A stretch of DNA of 38,200 nt from Alloalcanivorax venustensis ISO4 (GCF_015356855.1 NZ_ARXR01000026.1:1-38200); one strand, 5' to 3'. Shown: positions 18,501-27,849, numbered from the stretch's first letter. Translations and numbers: made by a program. Notes: generated by a model not told the origin, from the letters alone.

Positions 18501-18968
18501 GTCCACCAGCCGCGCGCGGGTGGTCTCCATATCGAAGGTTTCGCCCACCCGCAGCATGAAACTGTTGCCGCTGATGTGCAGCGGCGGCGCGATGCGCTGC
18601 ATCAGGGTGTTCACCGGCACCACCAGCACGCCGGTGCCGGCGCCGTGCAGCCAGTTCAGCACCCGGATGCGGTCGCTGACGATGTCCTGGTGCGGGCTGA
18701 ACAGGTCGTAGGGCAGGGTTTCCCAGTCCGGGAACAGCATCACCGGCACCTCGCCGGCGGCGCCCGGGTTGCCTGCCAAATAGAACCCCAGGGCATCCGC
18801 CAGCTGCTGGGCGCGGCTGCTGTCCGGCGCGGCCACCAGCAAGGGGCCGTCGGCGGCGCGCGCCACCTCGGCGAGCACGGCGGCCAGGCTGCCGTCGGAC
18901 AGGCCTTGCCAGTCTTTGTAGTGGTCCTGACCGGTGGGGAACAGCGGGGTATCGGGTAACAGCGTCAT
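15510..18968 (-). CDS. mfd: Transcription-repair coupling factor Mfd
   Basis: This 1152-residue protein (E. coli 1148) binds RNA polymerase stalled at DNA lesions, pushes it off by ATP-driven translocation and recruits UvrA. The UvrB-homology region is N-terminal (FPDWETLPYDLFSPHQDI). The polymerase-binding CarD-like part follows (PGAAVVHLDHGVGRYQGL). The RecG-like motor has Walker A GDVGFGKT at 633-640 and Walker B DEEH at 734-737. The C-terminal part has RGRVGRSHHQAYAYL and a TRCF domain. I start at the ATG with GGAG 7 bp upstream. The reading frame stays open for 82 codons further upstream, but that sequence is the neighbouring repeat. The gene is monocistronic and convergent with the oxidase pair. 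Confidence 0.97.
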   Translation of the reverse strand: MTLLPDTPLFPTGQDHYKDWQGLSDGSLAAVLAEVARAADGPLLVAAPDSSRAQQLADALGFYLAGNPGAAGEVPVMLFPDWETLPYDLFSPHQDIVSDRIRVLNWLHGAGTGVLVVPVNTLMQRIAPPLHISGNSFMLRVGETFDMETTRARLVDCGYRQRDNVYEHGEFAVRGAIMDVFPMGSEQPFRVELFDEDIESLRLFDPESQRSTGQVSEINLLPAAEYPLSAEGIRRFRTAFRDTFDVDPRKVPLYQDVSEGIATPGLEYYLPLFFDGLATLFDYLPGKARAVEMAGCEEAARHFWDEVSARYEQRRHDIRRPVLPPTDLFLRPDQLNSAWQTLPRARQKDSDQAVRFDVEVPPTVSADAKARNPLAPLHTFADAHPDTRILVVAETAGRREALLEMMQKIGIQPVMKEGWAHFINEPDRWALTRGELDAGFYAPDHDLLVVTESELYGERVMQRRRRRTSEESGNELGIRTLGEISPGAAVVHLDHGVGRYQGLVHMEVDRQQHEFLLLEYAGGDKLYVPVSSLHLISRYGGADNPPLNRLGTEQWTKARQKAAEKIHDVAAELLNTYARREARQGRAFAVEAEDYERFAAGFPFEETPDQESAIRAVLSDMQLAKPMDRLVCGDVGFGKTEVAMRAAFVAVEKGAQVAVLVPTTLLAQQHYESFIDRFADWAVNVEVLSRFRNAKDRADVLKRLESGKVDIVVGTHQLLQESVTFHDLGLIIVDEEHRFGVRHKERLKELRAECDILTLTATPIPRTLNMAMSGMRDISIIATPPQKRLSVKTFVQQKDDTAIKEAILRELLRGGQVYYLHNDIDTMARTAEDIRKLVPDARVGIAHGQMRERELEAVMSDFYHRRFNVLVCSTIIETGIDVPSANTIIIERADKLGLAQLHQLRGRVGRSHHQAYAYLTTPGPRAMTKDALKRLEAIEQATDLGAGFVLASQDLEIRGAGELLGEEQHGNMESIGFSLYMEMLEQAVEALKRGEQPDTAKPLSGGPEVNLRIPALIPEDYLPDVYTRLTLYKRIAGSKNADQLKELQVEMIDRFGLLPDPVKNLFQVTELRQQAEKLGITRLDAHGRGGKLEFAERTPVDPLTIVKLVQSGPNVYKLEGASTLRFELESETAQERIEVVGEVLNRLSGSNA

Positions 18969-19016
18969 TTCGTCTCCAGCAGAGGGCGCGCATTGTACCC
19001 CACCGGTGTGCCGGTT

Positions 19017-19199
19017 TGGGAGCTTGCCCTGTGGGAGCTTGCCTGCAAGCGAAAGGCCGGCAAAGCCGGCCGGCAGGATACCAGAGGCCTTTCTAACGGA
19101 GTTACAAACAGCGTCTCTGGCATCCTGCCGGGAGCTCCGCTCCCTTTCGCGGGCGGGGCCCGCTCCCACAAGCCCGCTCGCACAAGGCTTGCTCCCGCT
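19017..19199. repeat. REP/BIME-like composite palindrome between mfd and tesB
   Basis: A full two-armed copy. The left arm (gtgggagcttgcctgcaagc, gaaaggccggc) and right arm (ctttcgcgggcggggcccgc, tcccaca) flank a 40-bp core at 19081-19120 that begins ccagaggcctttctaacgga and ends gcgtctctgg. The tips are duplicated on both sides (gggagcttgcc on the left, gcccgctcgcaca on the right). It separates two divergent genes, so it lies within or upstream of both promoters. Confidence 0.85.
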
Positions 19200-19256
19200 G
19201 AGTTGTGGTAACATCTTCGCCGTTTTTATTGGCCCGGTCGCGGTAGGGGAGAGAGC

Positions 19257-20132
19257 ATGAGGGAATCAGTCAGTGAATTGATGCAGCGGTTCCGCCTGGA
19301 GCCGCTGGAGGACAACCTGTTCCGGGGGCTCAGCGAGGCCAACGGGCAGAGCAGTATCTTCGGCGGCCTGGTGGCCGGGCAGGCGTTGCTGGCGGCCTCG
19401 ATGACGGTGCCGGAGGACCGCCCGGTGCACTCCCTGCACGCCTATTTCCTGCGGCCCGGGGATATCCGCCAGCCGGTGGTCTACGACGTGGACCGGATCC
19501 GCGACGGCAAGAGCTTCACCACCCGCCGGGTCAACGCGATTCAGCACGGTCGTCCCATTTTCAGTCTGTCCACGTCTTTCCAGGTGGAAGAGGAGGGCAG
19601 CCGCCACCAGACGCCGATGCCGGACGTGCCGGCGCCGGAGGATCTGGAGAGCGACGAGAGCGCCCGCCTGCGGGTGGCGGACCGCATTCCCGAGCAGTTC
19701 CGCGCCGCCTTTCTGCGCGAGCGGCCGGTGGAGTTCCGCCCGGTGACGCCGCGCGACGTGTTCGCCCCGGAGTCCCGCGAGCCGCTCAAGCAGTTCTGGT
19801 TCCGGGTGCCGGACCCGATCGAGGCGGACCGCATGACCCACAAGGCGTTGCTGACTTATTGTTCGGATTTCGGTTTCATGGGCACCGCCATGCAGCCCCA
19901 CGGCATGACCTTCTGGCAGAGCAACGTGCAGTGCGCCAGCCTGGACCACGCCATGTGGTTCTATGACGACCTGCGCGTGGACGACTGGCTGCTCTATCAC
20001 TGCGAGAGCCCCGGCGCCGCCGGCGCGCGGGGGCTGACCTTCGGCGCCATCTACCGCCGCGACGGCACTCTGGTGGCCTCGGTGGCCCAGGAAGGGCTGA
20101 TGCGGCTGCGGCCGGGCGAAGACCCGGTGTAA
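19257..20132 (+). CDS. tesB: Acyl-CoA thioesterase II
   Basis: This 291-residue double-hotdog thioesterase hydrolyses medium- and long-chain acyl-CoA to the free acid and CoA. Motifs are NGQSSIFGGLVAGQALLAAS, the HSLHAYFLRPGD strand and FSLSTSFQ. The catalytic residues fall at the same numbers as in E. coli TesB: D204 (YCSDFGF), S228 (CASLDHAMW) and Q278 (VAQEGLMR). E. coli has threonine at 228, and serine is a conservative replacement. The start is preceded by GGGGAGAG. It diverges from mfd across the composite repeat and is followed 80 bp later by the GAPDH gene. Together with PsrA it points to active acyl-CoA metabolism. Confidence 0.95.
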   Translation: MRESVSELMQRFRLEPLEDNLFRGLSEANGQSSIFGGLVAGQALLAASMTVPEDRPVHSLHAYFLRPGDIRQPVVYDVDRIRDGKSFTTRRVNAIQHGRPIFSLSTSFQVEEEGSRHQTPMPDVPAPEDLESDESARLRVADRIPEQFRAAFLRERPVEFRPVTPRDVFAPESREPLKQFWFRVPDPIEADRMTHKALLTYCSDFGFMGTAMQPHGMTFWQSNVQCASLDHAMWFYDDLRVDDWLLYHCESPGAAGARGLTFGAIYRRDGTLVASVAQEGLMRLRPGEDPV

Positions 20133-20161
20133 GTACCCTGGAAGATGCGCGGGTTTGGCGC

Positions 20162-20167
20162 TATCAT
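20162..20167 (+). promoter_or_regulatory. Possible -10 element of the GAPDH gene
   Basis: TATCAT matches the sigma70 -10 consensus at 5/6 positions and lies 45 bp before the chosen start. No good -35 is found at normal spacing, so the call is tentative. Confidence 0.25.
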
Positions 20168-20212
20168 GCGCGCCCCCATGACCGCCAACCCAAACCGATG
20201 AGGGGCGCAGCC

Positions 20213-21667
20213 GTGAACAAACTGGAAGACCACTTCGGACGCTGGAAAAACCGCGAAGAAATCGCAGAGGCCATGATCCCCATGATCGGCCGCCTCTACC
20301 GCGAGAAGAACGTGACCACCACCGTGTACAGCCGGTCCCTGGTCAACAATTCCGTGATCCAGATCCTCAAGACCCATCGCTTCGTCAAGCAGATCGAGGA
20401 CTCCGAGCTGTTCGAGAGCGGTCTTTCCGTGGTCGATTCCTTCCCGATCCTGCAGGAAGTGACCAAGCTGGATCTGGGCCCCTGCCGCCTGGACATCGGC
20501 AAGCTGGCGGTGGAGTACAAGAAGGACAGCCGTGGCCTGTCCGTCGAGGACTATGTCCGCGAGGAGCTGGGCGAGGCGGTCAACGATAAGGTGGACCTGC
20601 CGGGCCAGACCGACGTGGTACTGTACGGCTTCGGCCGTATCGGCCGCCTGCTGGCCCGCCTGCTGATCGAGAAGACCGGCTCCGGCGACGGCCTGCGCCT
20701 GAAGGCGGTGGTGGTCCGCGAGACCGGCAAGGGCGACCTGCAGAAGCGCGCCAGCCTGCTGCGCCGCGATTCCGTGCACGGCCCGTTCGCCGGCACCATC
20801 GCCGTGGACGAGGAAGACAACGCGATCATCGCCAACGGCAACTACATCAAGATCATTTACGCCAATGATCCGTCGGCGATCGACTACACCCAGTACGGCA
20901 TCAAGGACGCGCTGCTGGTGGACAACACCGGCAAATGGCGGGACCGCGAGGGTCTCGGCCAGCACCTGAAGTGCCCGGGCATCAGCAAGGCGATCCTCAC
21001 CGCGCCCGGCAAGGGCGACATCAAGAACATCGTGCCCGGCGTCAACCACGGCATGGTGGAGGACAGCGACACCATTCTGTCCCTGGCGAGCTGCACCACC
21101 AACGCCATCGTGCCGCCGCTCAAGGCGCTCAGCGACAAATTCGGCATTGAGTACGGCCACGTGGAGACGGTGCACTCCTACACCAACGACCAGAACCTGC
21201 TGGACAACTTCCACAAGGGTCCGCGCCGGGGCCGGGCCGCGCCGCTGAACATGGTGCTGACCGAGACCGGGGCCGCCACGGCCGCCGCCAAGGCGCTGCC
21301 GGAGCTGGGCGGCAAGCTCAGCGGCAACTCCATCCGGGTGCCGACCCCGGACGTCTCCATGGCGATTCTCAACCTGACCCTGGAGCAGGAAACCACCCTT
21401 GAGGAGCTCAACGACTACCTGCGCTGGGTGAGCCTGCACTCGCCGCTGCAGCGTCAGCTGGACTTCATCCGCAGCCCGGACGCGGTGTCCACGGACTTCG
21501 TGGGCTCCCGGCACGCGTCGGTGGTGGACGCCGAGGCGACCATCGTCAACGGCCGCCACTGCGTGCTTTATGTCTGGTACGACAATGAGTTCGGCTACAG
21601 CTGCCAGGTGGTGCGGCTTCTGCAGCAACTGTCCGGGGTGGAATACCCGATTTACCCCAAGGATTGA
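20213..21667 (+). CDS. Long-form glyceraldehyde-3-phosphate dehydrogenase
   Basis: This 484-residue protein is about 140 residues longer than classical GAPDH because of an N-terminal helical extension (to about 130) of unknown role. The Rossmann motif is LYGFGRIGRLL near 137-147. The catalytic pair is C294 (SCTTNAI) and H321 (VHSYTND), 27 residues apart as in classical GAPDH. It corresponds, from memory, to the PA3001-type enzyme of pseudomonads. It oxidises glyceraldehyde-3-phosphate to 1,3-bisphosphoglycerate with NAD(P)+, or runs in reverse in gluconeogenesis. I chose the GTG at 20213 because AGGGG lies about 7 bp upstream; an ATG at 20198 would add five residues. A strong terminator follows. 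Confidence 0.92.
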   Translation: MNKLEDHFGRWKNREEIAEAMIPMIGRLYREKNVTTTVYSRSLVNNSVIQILKTHRFVKQIEDSELFESGLSVVDSFPILQEVTKLDLGPCRLDIGKLAVEYKKDSRGLSVEDYVREELGEAVNDKVDLPGQTDVVLYGFGRIGRLLARLLIEKTGSGDGLRLKAVVVRETGKGDLQKRASLLRRDSVHGPFAGTIAVDEEDNAIIANGNYIKIIYANDPSAIDYTQYGIKDALLVDNTGKWRDREGLGQHLKCPGISKAILTAPGKGDIKNIVPGVNHGMVEDSDTILSLASCTTNAIVPPLKALSDKFGIEYGHVETVHSYTNDQNLLDNFHKGPRRGRAAPLNMVLTETGAATAAAKALPELGGKLSGNSIRVPTPDVSMAILNLTLEQETTLEELNDYLRWVSLHSPLQRQLDFIRSPDAVSTDFVGSRHASVVDAEATIVNGRHCVLYVWYDNEFGYSCQVVRLLQQLSGVEYPIYPKD

Positions 21668-21680
21668 GCCGTAGAACCTG

Positions 21681-21709
21681 AAAAAGCCCGCTTTCGCGGG
21701 CTTTTTTTC
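21681..21709 (+). terminator. Rho-independent terminator after the GAPDH gene
   Basis: A perfect stem agcccgc-tttc-gcgggct is followed by seven T and preceded by five A, so it could work in both directions. It cleanly separates the GAPDH gene from the nqr operon. Confidence 0.93.
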
Positions 21710-21754
21710 GACCGGGACACGCGGGCCCAGGCGGGTAATCCCACACGGTCAGTC

Positions 21755-21784
21755 CTGGCATCCGAACCACTCGGTCATTATAAT
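21755..21784 (+). promoter_or_regulatory. Probable nqr operon promoter
   Basis: CTGGCA (21755-21760, 4/6) and a perfect TATAAT (21779-21784) are 18 bp apart. This is the best sigma70 promoter in the window. The expected start near 21791 gives a leader of about 80 nt before nqrA. Confidence 0.7.
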
Positions 21785-21871
21785 GGCGCCGCCTTCCCAC
21801 CTCCGCCTCCATCGCGGCCATCCGGGGAAAGCACCGCTTGACTTCAGAACACGCAACGTGGGCGAGACACT

Positions 21872-23218
21872 ATGATCAAAATCAAGAAGGGGCTTGACCT
21901 GCCCATCGCTGGCGCGCCACGCCAGGCGATTGAGGAGGGTCATCAGGTCCGTTCTGTCGCCGTGCTCGGCGGCGACTACATGGGGATGAAGCCGACCATG
22001 GAGGTCCGCGAAGGCGACACGGTCAAGAAGGGCCAGCTGCTCTTCACGGATAAAAAGACCGATGGCGTGAAATACACCGCCCCCGCCGCCGGTAAGGTGG
22101 TGGCGATCAACCGCGGCCACAAGCGCGTGCTGCAGTCCGTGGTGATCGAGGTGGCCGACCAGGAAGACGAGGTCGAGTTCGACGCCCATGACGCCGCCGC
22201 CCTGGCTTCCCTGGACCGCGAGGCGGTACAGCGCCAGCTGATCGATTCCGGCGAGTGGACGCTGCTGCGCACCCGCCCGTTCGGCAAGGTGCCGGCGCCC
22301 GGCACCACCCCCAACTCGATTTTCGTCACCGCCATGGACACCAACCCCCTGGCGCAGGACCCGGCGGTGGTGATCAAGGCCAACGAGAGCAGCTTCCGCC
22401 ACGGTCTCGCCGTGCTGGGCCGCCTCACCGACGGCCCGGTCTGGGTGTGCCGCGCGCCGGGCGGTGATCTGCCGGCCTTCGCCGAAGGCCAGATCCGTGA
22501 AGAAACCTTCACCGGCAAGCACCCGGCGGGCAACGCCGGCACCCATGTGCATTATCTTGACCCTGTCAGCCTCGCCAAGACCGTCTGGACGGTGGGCTAT
22601 CAGGAAGTGATCGCCATCGGCAAGTTGTTCACCGAAGGCAAGATCAGCACCGACCGGGTAGTGGCGCTGACCGGTCCCCAGGTAAAAACGCCGCGTCTGA
22701 TGCGCACCCGCGTGGGTGCCGGCATGGAAGACTTCACGCGCGGTGAACTCAAGGACGGCGACAATCGCATCGTGGGCGGCTCCGTGTTCAACGGCCATCA
22801 CGCCCGCGGCCCGCTGATGTTCCTGAGCCGTTTCAGCAACCAGGTGACGGTGCTGCGCGAAGGCCGCGAGCGGCAGTTGCTGGGCTATATCTCACCGGGG
22901 CCCAACCGCTTCTCGGTGATGAACATTTATCTGTCCAAGCTGATGCCCGGCAAGCGCTTCAATCTGACCACCACCACCAACGGCAGTGAGCGCGCCATGG
23001 TGCCGATCGGTGCCTACGAGCAGGTGATGCCGCTGGACATTCTGCCCACTCAACTGTTGCGCTCGCTGATCGTCGGCGACACCGATTCCGCCATCGCGCT
23101 GGGCGCGCTGGAAGTGGTGGAAGAGGACCTGGCGCTGTGCACCTACGTGTGCCCCGGCAAGTACGAGTACGGGCCGATTCTGCGCGACAACCTGACCACG
23201 ATCGAGGTGGAGAGCTGA
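21872..23218 (+). CDS. nqrA: Na+-translocating NADH:quinone reductase subunit A
   Basis: This 448-residue peripheral subunit of Na+-NQR is involved in quinone interaction on the cytoplasmic side. It has the N-terminal biotinyl-like fold ([14 protein letters not shown], then [20 protein letters not shown]) and the RnfC/NqrA core with [14 protein letters not shown] near the C-terminus. Length matches Vibrio NqrA (about 446). It is the first gene of the operon, 88 bp downstream of the TATAAT box, and lies 1 bp before nqrB. It has no membrane segments. Confidence 0.96.
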   Translation: MIKIKKGLDLPIAGAPRQAIEEGHQVRSVAVLGGDYMGMKPTMEVREGDTVKKGQLLFTDKKTDGVKYTAPAAGKVVAINRGHKRVLQSVVIEVADQEDEVEFDAHDAAALASLDREAVQRQLIDSGEWTLLRTRPFGKVPAPGTTPNSIFVTAMDTNPLAQDPAVVIKANESSFRHGLAVLGRLTDGPVWVCRAPGGDLPAFAEGQIREETFTGKHPAGNAGTHVHYLDPVSLAKTVWTVGYQEVIAIGKLFTEGKISTDRVVALTGPQVKTPRLMRTRVGAGMEDFTRGELKDGDNRIVGGSVFNGHHARGPLMFLSRFSNQVTVLREGRERQLLGYISPGPNRFSVMNIYLSKLMPGKRFNLTTTTNGSERAMVPIGAYEQVMPLDILPTQLLRSLIVGDTDSAIALGALEVVEEDLALCTYVCPGKYEYGPILRDNLTTIEVES

Positions 23219-23219
23219 G

Positions 23220-24479
23220 ATGGGCCTGAGAAACTACATCGACGACAAAATCGCGCCTCATTTCCACGAGGGCGGCAAGCTCGAGAAGTACTACGTCTTC
23301 TTCGAGATGTTCGACACCATGCTGTACAGCCCGGATTCGGTGACCCGGTCCGCGGCCCACGTGCGCGACGGCATCGATCTGAAGCGGATCATGATGACGG
23401 TCTGGTTCGCCACCTTCCCGGCGATCCTGTTCGGCCTCTACAACACCGGTTATCAGGCCAACCTGCAGATCACCGAGTTCGGTTACGACGCCATTCCCGG
23501 TTGGCGCGCCGACCTGGTGGCCATGCTGGCGGGCTTCGACTACCAGAGCTTCTGGGCCAACATGCTGCACGGCCTGGTCTACTATGTGCCGATCCTGGCT
23601 ACCGTCTACCTCACCGGCTTCTTCTGGGAAGCCCTGTTCGCGTGGAAGCGCGGCCATGAGGTGAACGAGGGCTTCTTCGTCACCGGTATCCTGTTCACCC
23701 TGATCCTGCCGCCGGCGATCCCGCTCTGGCAGGTGGTGCTGGGCGTCTCCTTCGGCGTGGTGATCGGCAAGGAAGTGTTCGGCGGCACCGGCAAGAACTT
23801 CCTCAACCCGGCGCTGGTGGGCCGTGCCTTCCTGTACTTCGCCTACCCGGCACAGATGTCCGGTGACGCGATCTGGACCGCGGTGGACAACTTCTCCGGC
23901 GCGACGCCGTTGTCCCTGGCCGCCAGCGGCGACCTGAACTTCGCCGCCGGCCTGGGCGAGAACGCCCTGGCCGCCGGCGCCAACGGCGCCACCCAGAGCC
24001 TGGCCTGGATGGACACCTTCCTGGGCGGTATCCAGGGTTGTATCGGCGAGACCTCGGTGATCGCCATCGGCCTGGGCGCGATCTTCCTGCTGTTCACCAA
24101 GATCGCCTCCTGGCGCATCATGCTGGGCGTGCTGCTGGGCATGGTGGCGATGAGCGCGGTGTTCAACGGCGTCGGCAGCGACAGCAACCCGATGTTCGCG
24201 ATGCCCTGGTACTGGCACCTGACCGTGGGCGGCCTGGCGTTCGGCCTGGTGTTCATGGCCACCGACCCGGTGTCCGCGGCGATGACCAACACCGGCAAGC
24301 TGATCTTCGGCGCGCTGATCGGTGTTATGACGGTGCTGATCCGGGTGATCAACCCGGCATTCCCGGAGGGCATCATGCTGGCGATTCTGTTCGGCAACCT
24401 GTGCGCGCCCTTGATTGACTACTTTGTTACCCAGGCGAACATCCGTCGTCGCCTGCGTCGGACCGGGGGAGTGGCGTAA
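23220..24479 (+). CDS. nqrB: Na+-NQR subunit B (covalent FMN subunit)
   Basis: This 419-residue polytopic membrane subunit carries riboflavin and a covalently bound FMN and forms much of the Na+ channel. The flavinylation motif S-G-A-T is present in NFSGATPLSLAAS with acceptor T229. FGGTGKNFLNPALVGRAF and VFMATDPVSAAMTNTGK are family hallmarks. About ten hydrophobic helices are seen. The acceptor threonine is expected to be modified by the ApbE encoded at 28054. It overlaps nqrC by 1 bp. Confidence 0.97.
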   Translation: MGLRNYIDDKIAPHFHEGGKLEKYYVFFEMFDTMLYSPDSVTRSAAHVRDGIDLKRIMMTVWFATFPAILFGLYNTGYQANLQITEFGYDAIPGWRADLVAMLAGFDYQSFWANMLHGLVYYVPILATVYLTGFFWEALFAWKRGHEVNEGFFVTGILFTLILPPAIPLWQVVLGVSFGVVIGKEVFGGTGKNFLNPALVGRAFLYFAYPAQMSGDAIWTAVDNFSGATPLSLAASGDLNFAAGLGENALAAGANGATQSLAWMDTFLGGIQGCIGETSVIAIGLGAIFLLFTKIASWRIMLGVLLGMVAMSAVFNGVGSDSNPMFAMPWYWHLTVGGLAFGLVFMATDPVSAAMTNTGKLIFGALIGVMTVLIRVINPAFPEGIMLAILFGNLCAPLIDYFVTQANIRRRLRRTGGVA

Positions 24480-25261
24480 TGGCTGGAAAGAACGAAAGCG
24501 TAGGCAAGACTCTGCTGGTCGCGTTCCTGGTGTGTCTGGTGTGCGCGGTGGTGGTTTCCACCGCCGCCGTGAGCCTGCGCCCGGTGCAGCAGAAGAACCA
24601 GACGCTGGACCGGCGCGTGAACATTCTGCAGGCCGCGGATCTGTACCAGCCGGGCATGGACGTGGAAAAGGCGTTCAACACCATCGAGCGCAAGTTCATT
24701 GATCTGGAAACCGGCGAGTACGTGGAAAAACCGGACTCCTACGACCAGCTCAAGGCGGCCAAGGATCCCGAGCGCAGCGAGCGCCTCAGCGGCGAGGAAG
24801 ACATCGCCGGCATCAAGTCCCAGGCGGACGTGGCCGAGGTGTTCCTGGCGCGCAAGGATAACGGCGAGCTGAGCCGCATTATCCTGCCGGTGCGCGGCTA
24901 CGGCCTGTGGTCCACCCTGTACGGGTTCATGGCCCTGGAAGCCGACGGCAAGACCATCGCCGGTCTGGGCTTCTACCAGCACGGGGAAACCCCGGGCCTG
25001 GGCGGCGAAGTGGACAACCCGAAGTGGAAAGCACTCTGGGAAGGCAAGAAGCTCTACGACGAAGACGGCGACATCGCCATCGAAGTGGTCAAGGGCTCCG
25101 TGGACAGCGGCACCCCCAACGCGGAAAACAAAGTCGACGGCCTGGCCGGCGCCACCCTGACCAGTAAGGGCGTCAGCAACCTGGTGCGGTTCTGGGTCGG
25201 CGAGAAGGGCTTCGGTCCTTATCTTGAGCGCATGCGGAACCAAAGCGGAGGAGAAGCGTAA
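24479..25261 (+). CDS. nqrC: Na+-NQR subunit C (covalent FMN subunit)
   Basis: This 260-residue subunit has one N-terminal membrane helix (about 10-32, [20 protein letters not shown]) and a large periplasmic FMN-binding domain. The flavinylation motif is LAGATLTS with acceptor T226. [17 protein letters not shown] and [11 protein letters not shown] are typical of the FMN-binding fold shared with RnfG. Start and stop overlap nqrB and nqrD by one base each. Confidence 0.97.
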   Translation: MAGKNESVGKTLLVAFLVCLVCAVVVSTAAVSLRPVQQKNQTLDRRVNILQAADLYQPGMDVEKAFNTIERKFIDLETGEYVEKPDSYDQLKAAKDPERSERLSGEEDIAGIKSQADVAEVFLARKDNGELSRIILPVRGYGLWSTLYGFMALEADGKTIAGLGFYQHGETPGLGGEVDNPKWKALWEGKKLYDEDGDIAIEVVKGSVDSGTPNAENKVDGLAGATLTSKGVSNLVRFWVGEKGFGPYLERMRNQSGGEA

Positions 25262-25926
25262 TGGCGGAGAAAACCAAGGACCTGTTATTCGGTCCCATTT
25301 TCGACAATAACCCCATCGCGCTGCAGATCCTGGGTATCTGCTCCGCGCTGGCGGTCACCAGTAACCTCAGCACCACGGTCACCATGTGTATCGCTCTGAC
25401 CCTGGTGGTGGCGTTCTCCAACTTTTTCGTCAGCACGATCCGCAACAGCATTCCCTCGAGCATCCGGATCATCGTGCAGATGACCATCATCGCCTCGCTG
25501 GTCATCGTCGTGGATCAGTTCCTGAAAGCCTACGCGTACAGCATCTCCAAGCAGCTGTCGGTGTTCGTCGGCCTGATCATCACCAACTGTATCGTGATGG
25601 GCCGCGCCGAAGCGTTCGCCATGCAGAACAAGCCGCTGCCGTCGTTCATGGACGGCATCGGTAACGGCCTGGGCTATTCCGTGCTGCTGCTGGTGCTGGG
25701 CTTTATCCGTGAGCTGTTCGGCGCCGGCAGCCTGTTCGGCGTGCAGGTGCTGCCCTCGGTCGCCGACGGCGGCTGGTACCAGACCAACGGCCTGCTGTTG
25801 TTGCCGCCCAGCGCCTTCTTCCTGATCGGCTTCTTTATCTGGGCGGTGCGCGCCTGGAAGCCGGAGCAGGTGGAAGAGGACGACTTCAAGATGAAGCCGC
25901 ACACCCGTGTCAGCGACGCGTTCTAA
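25261..25926 (+). CDS. nqrD: Na+-NQR subunit D
   Basis: This 221-residue integral membrane subunit has six hydrophobic helices. It pairs with NqrE around an intramembrane iron centre. The coordinating cysteines have counterparts at C27 (LGICSALAV) and C110 ([13 protein letters not shown]), as in Vibrio NqrD. It lies between nqrC (1-bp overlap) and nqrE (24-bp gap). Confidence 0.96.
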   Translation: MAEKTKDLLFGPIFDNNPIALQILGICSALAVTSNLSTTVTMCIALTLVVAFSNFFVSTIRNSIPSSIRIIVQMTIIASLVIVVDQFLKAYAYSISKQLSVFVGLIITNCIVMGRAEAFAMQNKPLPSFMDGIGNGLGYSVLLLVLGFIRELFGAGSLFGVQVLPSVADGGWYQTNGLLLLPPSAFFLIGFFIWAVRAWKPEQVEEDDFKMKPHTRVSDAF

Positions 25927-25950
25927 GCGACGGCCTGGAGGATTTGAAGC

Positions 25951-26571
25951 ATGTTTGAACATTATCTGAGCCTGTTCGTACGCGCCGTTTTCGTTGAGAA
26001 CATGGCGCTGGCTTTCTTCCTTGGCATGTGCACCTTTATCGCCGTGTCCAAGAAAATCTCCACGGCCATTGGTCTGGGTGTCGCCGTGGTGGTGACCCTC
26101 ACCATCACCGTGCCGGTGAACAACCTGATCCTGAACTACCTGCTCGGCGAAGGCGCATTGGCCTGGACCGGCATCGAGGCGCTGGCCAATCTGGACCTGC
26201 GCTTCCTGGGGCTGCTCAGCTACATCGGGGTGATCGCCGCGCTGATCCAGATTCTCGAGATGACGCTGGATAAATACGTGCCCAGCCTCTACAACGCGCT
26301 GGGCGTGTTCCTGCCGCTGATCACGGTGAACTGCGCGATTCTCGGCGCGTCCCTGTTCATGGTGGAGCGTGACTACAACCTGGGCGAGTCCCTGGTTTAC
26401 GGCATCGGCGCCGGCACCGGCTGGGCCCTGGCCATCACGCTGCTGGCCGGTATCCGTGAGAAACTGAAGTACAGCGATGTGCCCGACGGCCTCAAGGGGC
26501 TGGGCATCACCTTCATTACCGTGGGGCTGATGTCGCTCGGGTTCATGTCCTTCTCCGGCGTGCAGTTGTAA
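25951..26571 (+). CDS. nqrE: Na+-NQR subunit E
   Basis: This 206-residue integral membrane subunit is related to NqrD by an ancient duplication and inverted topology. The iron-ligand cysteines are C27 ([10 protein letters not shown]) and C128 (TVNCAILGA). Translation starts behind GGAGG. The protein is about eight residues longer than Vibrio NqrE, mainly between the two cysteines. nqrF follows after 15 bp. Confidence 0.96.
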   Translation: MFEHYLSLFVRAVFVENMALAFFLGMCTFIAVSKKISTAIGLGVAVVVTLTITVPVNNLILNYLLGEGALAWTGIEALANLDLRFLGLLSYIGVIAALIQILEMTLDKYVPSLYNALGVFLPLITVNCAILGASLFMVERDYNLGESLVYGIGAGTGWALAITLLAGIREKLKYSDVPDGLKGLGITFITVGLMSLGFMSFSGVQL

Positions 26572-26586
26572 AGGGGAAACAGCATC

Positions 26587-27816
26587 ATGAGTTTTGAAAT
26601 TATTCTCGGCGTGGTCATGTTCACCACCATCGTGCTGGCACTGGTGGCGGTGATTCTGGTGGCCCGCTCCCGGCTGGTGGTCAGCGGCAATGTGCACATC
26701 GACATCAACAACGATGCCGAAAAGGCCATCGACGCCCCGGCCGGCGGCAAGCTGCTCGGCACCCTGGCCGACCAGGGTATCTTCCTGTCCTCCGCCTGTG
26801 GCGGCGGCGGTACCTGCGCGCAGTGCCGTTGCCAGGTGCTGGAAGGCGGCGGTGACATCCTGCCCACCGAGGAAGGCCATTTCACCAAAGGCCAGATCCG
26901 CGACGGCTGGCGCCTGAGCTGCCAGGTGGCGGTCAAGCAGGACATGAAGATCAAGGTGCCGGAGGAATTCTTCGGCGTGAAGAAGTGGGAATGCGAGGTG
27001 GTGTCCAACCCCAACGTGGCCACCTTCATCAAGGAACTGACCCTGAAGCTGCCGGAAGGCGAGAACGTGGATTTCCGCGCCGGCGGTTACGTGCAGCTGG
27101 AATCGCCGCCCTACGACATCAAGTTTTCCGACTTCGACATCGAAGAGGAATTCCGCGGTGACTGGGAGCGCTTCAACTTCTTCGATCTCACGGCGAAAAG
27201 CGACGAGACCGTGGTACGCGCCTACTCCATGGCCAACTACCCGGAAGAGAAGGGCATCCTCAAGTTCAACATCCGTATCGCCACGCCGCCCCCGGGCTCC
27301 CAGGGCATCCAGCCCGGCCTGATGAGCTCCTACGTGTTCAGCCTGAAGCCCGGCGACAAGATCACCGTATTCGGACCCTTCGGCGAGTTCTTCGCCAAGG
27401 ACACCGACGCGGAGATGGTGTTCATCGGCGGTGGCGCCGGCATGGCGCCCATGCGCAGCCACATCTTCGACCAGCTCAAGCGCCTTAACTCCAAGCGTAA
27501 GATCAGCTTCTGGTACGGCGCCCGCTCGATCCGTGAGACCTTTTACTCGGAAGAGTACGACAAGCTGGCCGAAGAGAACGATAACTTCGAGTGGCACCTG
27601 GCGCTGTCCGATCCGCTGCCCGAGGACAACTGGGAAGGCCCCACCGGCTTCATCCACAACGTGGTCTACGACATGTACCTCAAGGACCATCCGGCGCCGG
27701 AGGACTGCGAGTACTACATGTGCGGCCCGCCGATGATGAACGCCTCGGTGATCAAGATGCTCGAGGACCTGGGCGTCGAACCCGAAAACATCATGCTGGA
27801 TGATTTCGGCGGGTGA
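26587..27816 (+). CDS. nqrF: Na+-NQR subunit F (NADH dehydrogenase, 2Fe-2S and FAD)
   Basis: This 409-residue entry point for electrons has an N-terminal membrane anchor (about 4-26) and a ferredoxin domain with cluster ligands C71, C77, C80 and C112 (Vibrio C70, C76, C79, C111). The FAD-binding motif is [11 protein letters not shown], and the NADH domain carries [12 protein letters not shown] and YYMCGPPMM. Hydride from NADH passes through FAD and 2Fe-2S to the NqrD/E iron, then to the NqrC and NqrB flavins. It is the last structural gene of the operon. A composite repeat separates it from apbE. Confidence 0.97.
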   Translation: MSFEIILGVVMFTTIVLALVAVILVARSRLVVSGNVHIDINNDAEKAIDAPAGGKLLGTLADQGIFLSSACGGGGTCAQCRCQVLEGGGDILPTEEGHFTKGQIRDGWRLSCQVAVKQDMKIKVPEEFFGVKKWECEVVSNPNVATFIKELTLKLPEGENVDFRAGGYVQLESPPYDIKFSDFDIEEEFRGDWERFNFFDLTAKSDETVVRAYSMANYPEEKGILKFNIRIATPPPGSQGIQPGLMSSYVFSLKPGDKITVFGPFGEFFAKDTDAEMVFIGGGAGMAPMRSHIFDQLKRLNSKRKISFWYGARSIRETFYSEEYDKLAEENDNFEWHLALSDPLPEDNWEGPTGFIHNVVYDMYLKDHPAPEDCEYYMCGPPMMNASVIKMLEDLGVEPENIMLDDFGG

Positions 27817-27849
27817 GCCTTCTGGCCAGGGCCCTTGTGGCATTTGGCT

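Noticed and set aside
16821-18959. A 712-codon plus-strand frame opposite mfd
   Set aside because: It is a shadow of mfd with no family motifs and no ribosome binding site.
18969-19214. N-terminal extension of mfd
   Set aside because: The extra codons are translated repeat sequence; the ATG at 18968 has a ribosome binding site and gives the usual Mfd length.
19189-19214. tesB promoter TTGCTC/TAACAT
   Set aside because: The spacer is only 14 bp and the -35 lies inside the repeat; not reliable enough to annotate.
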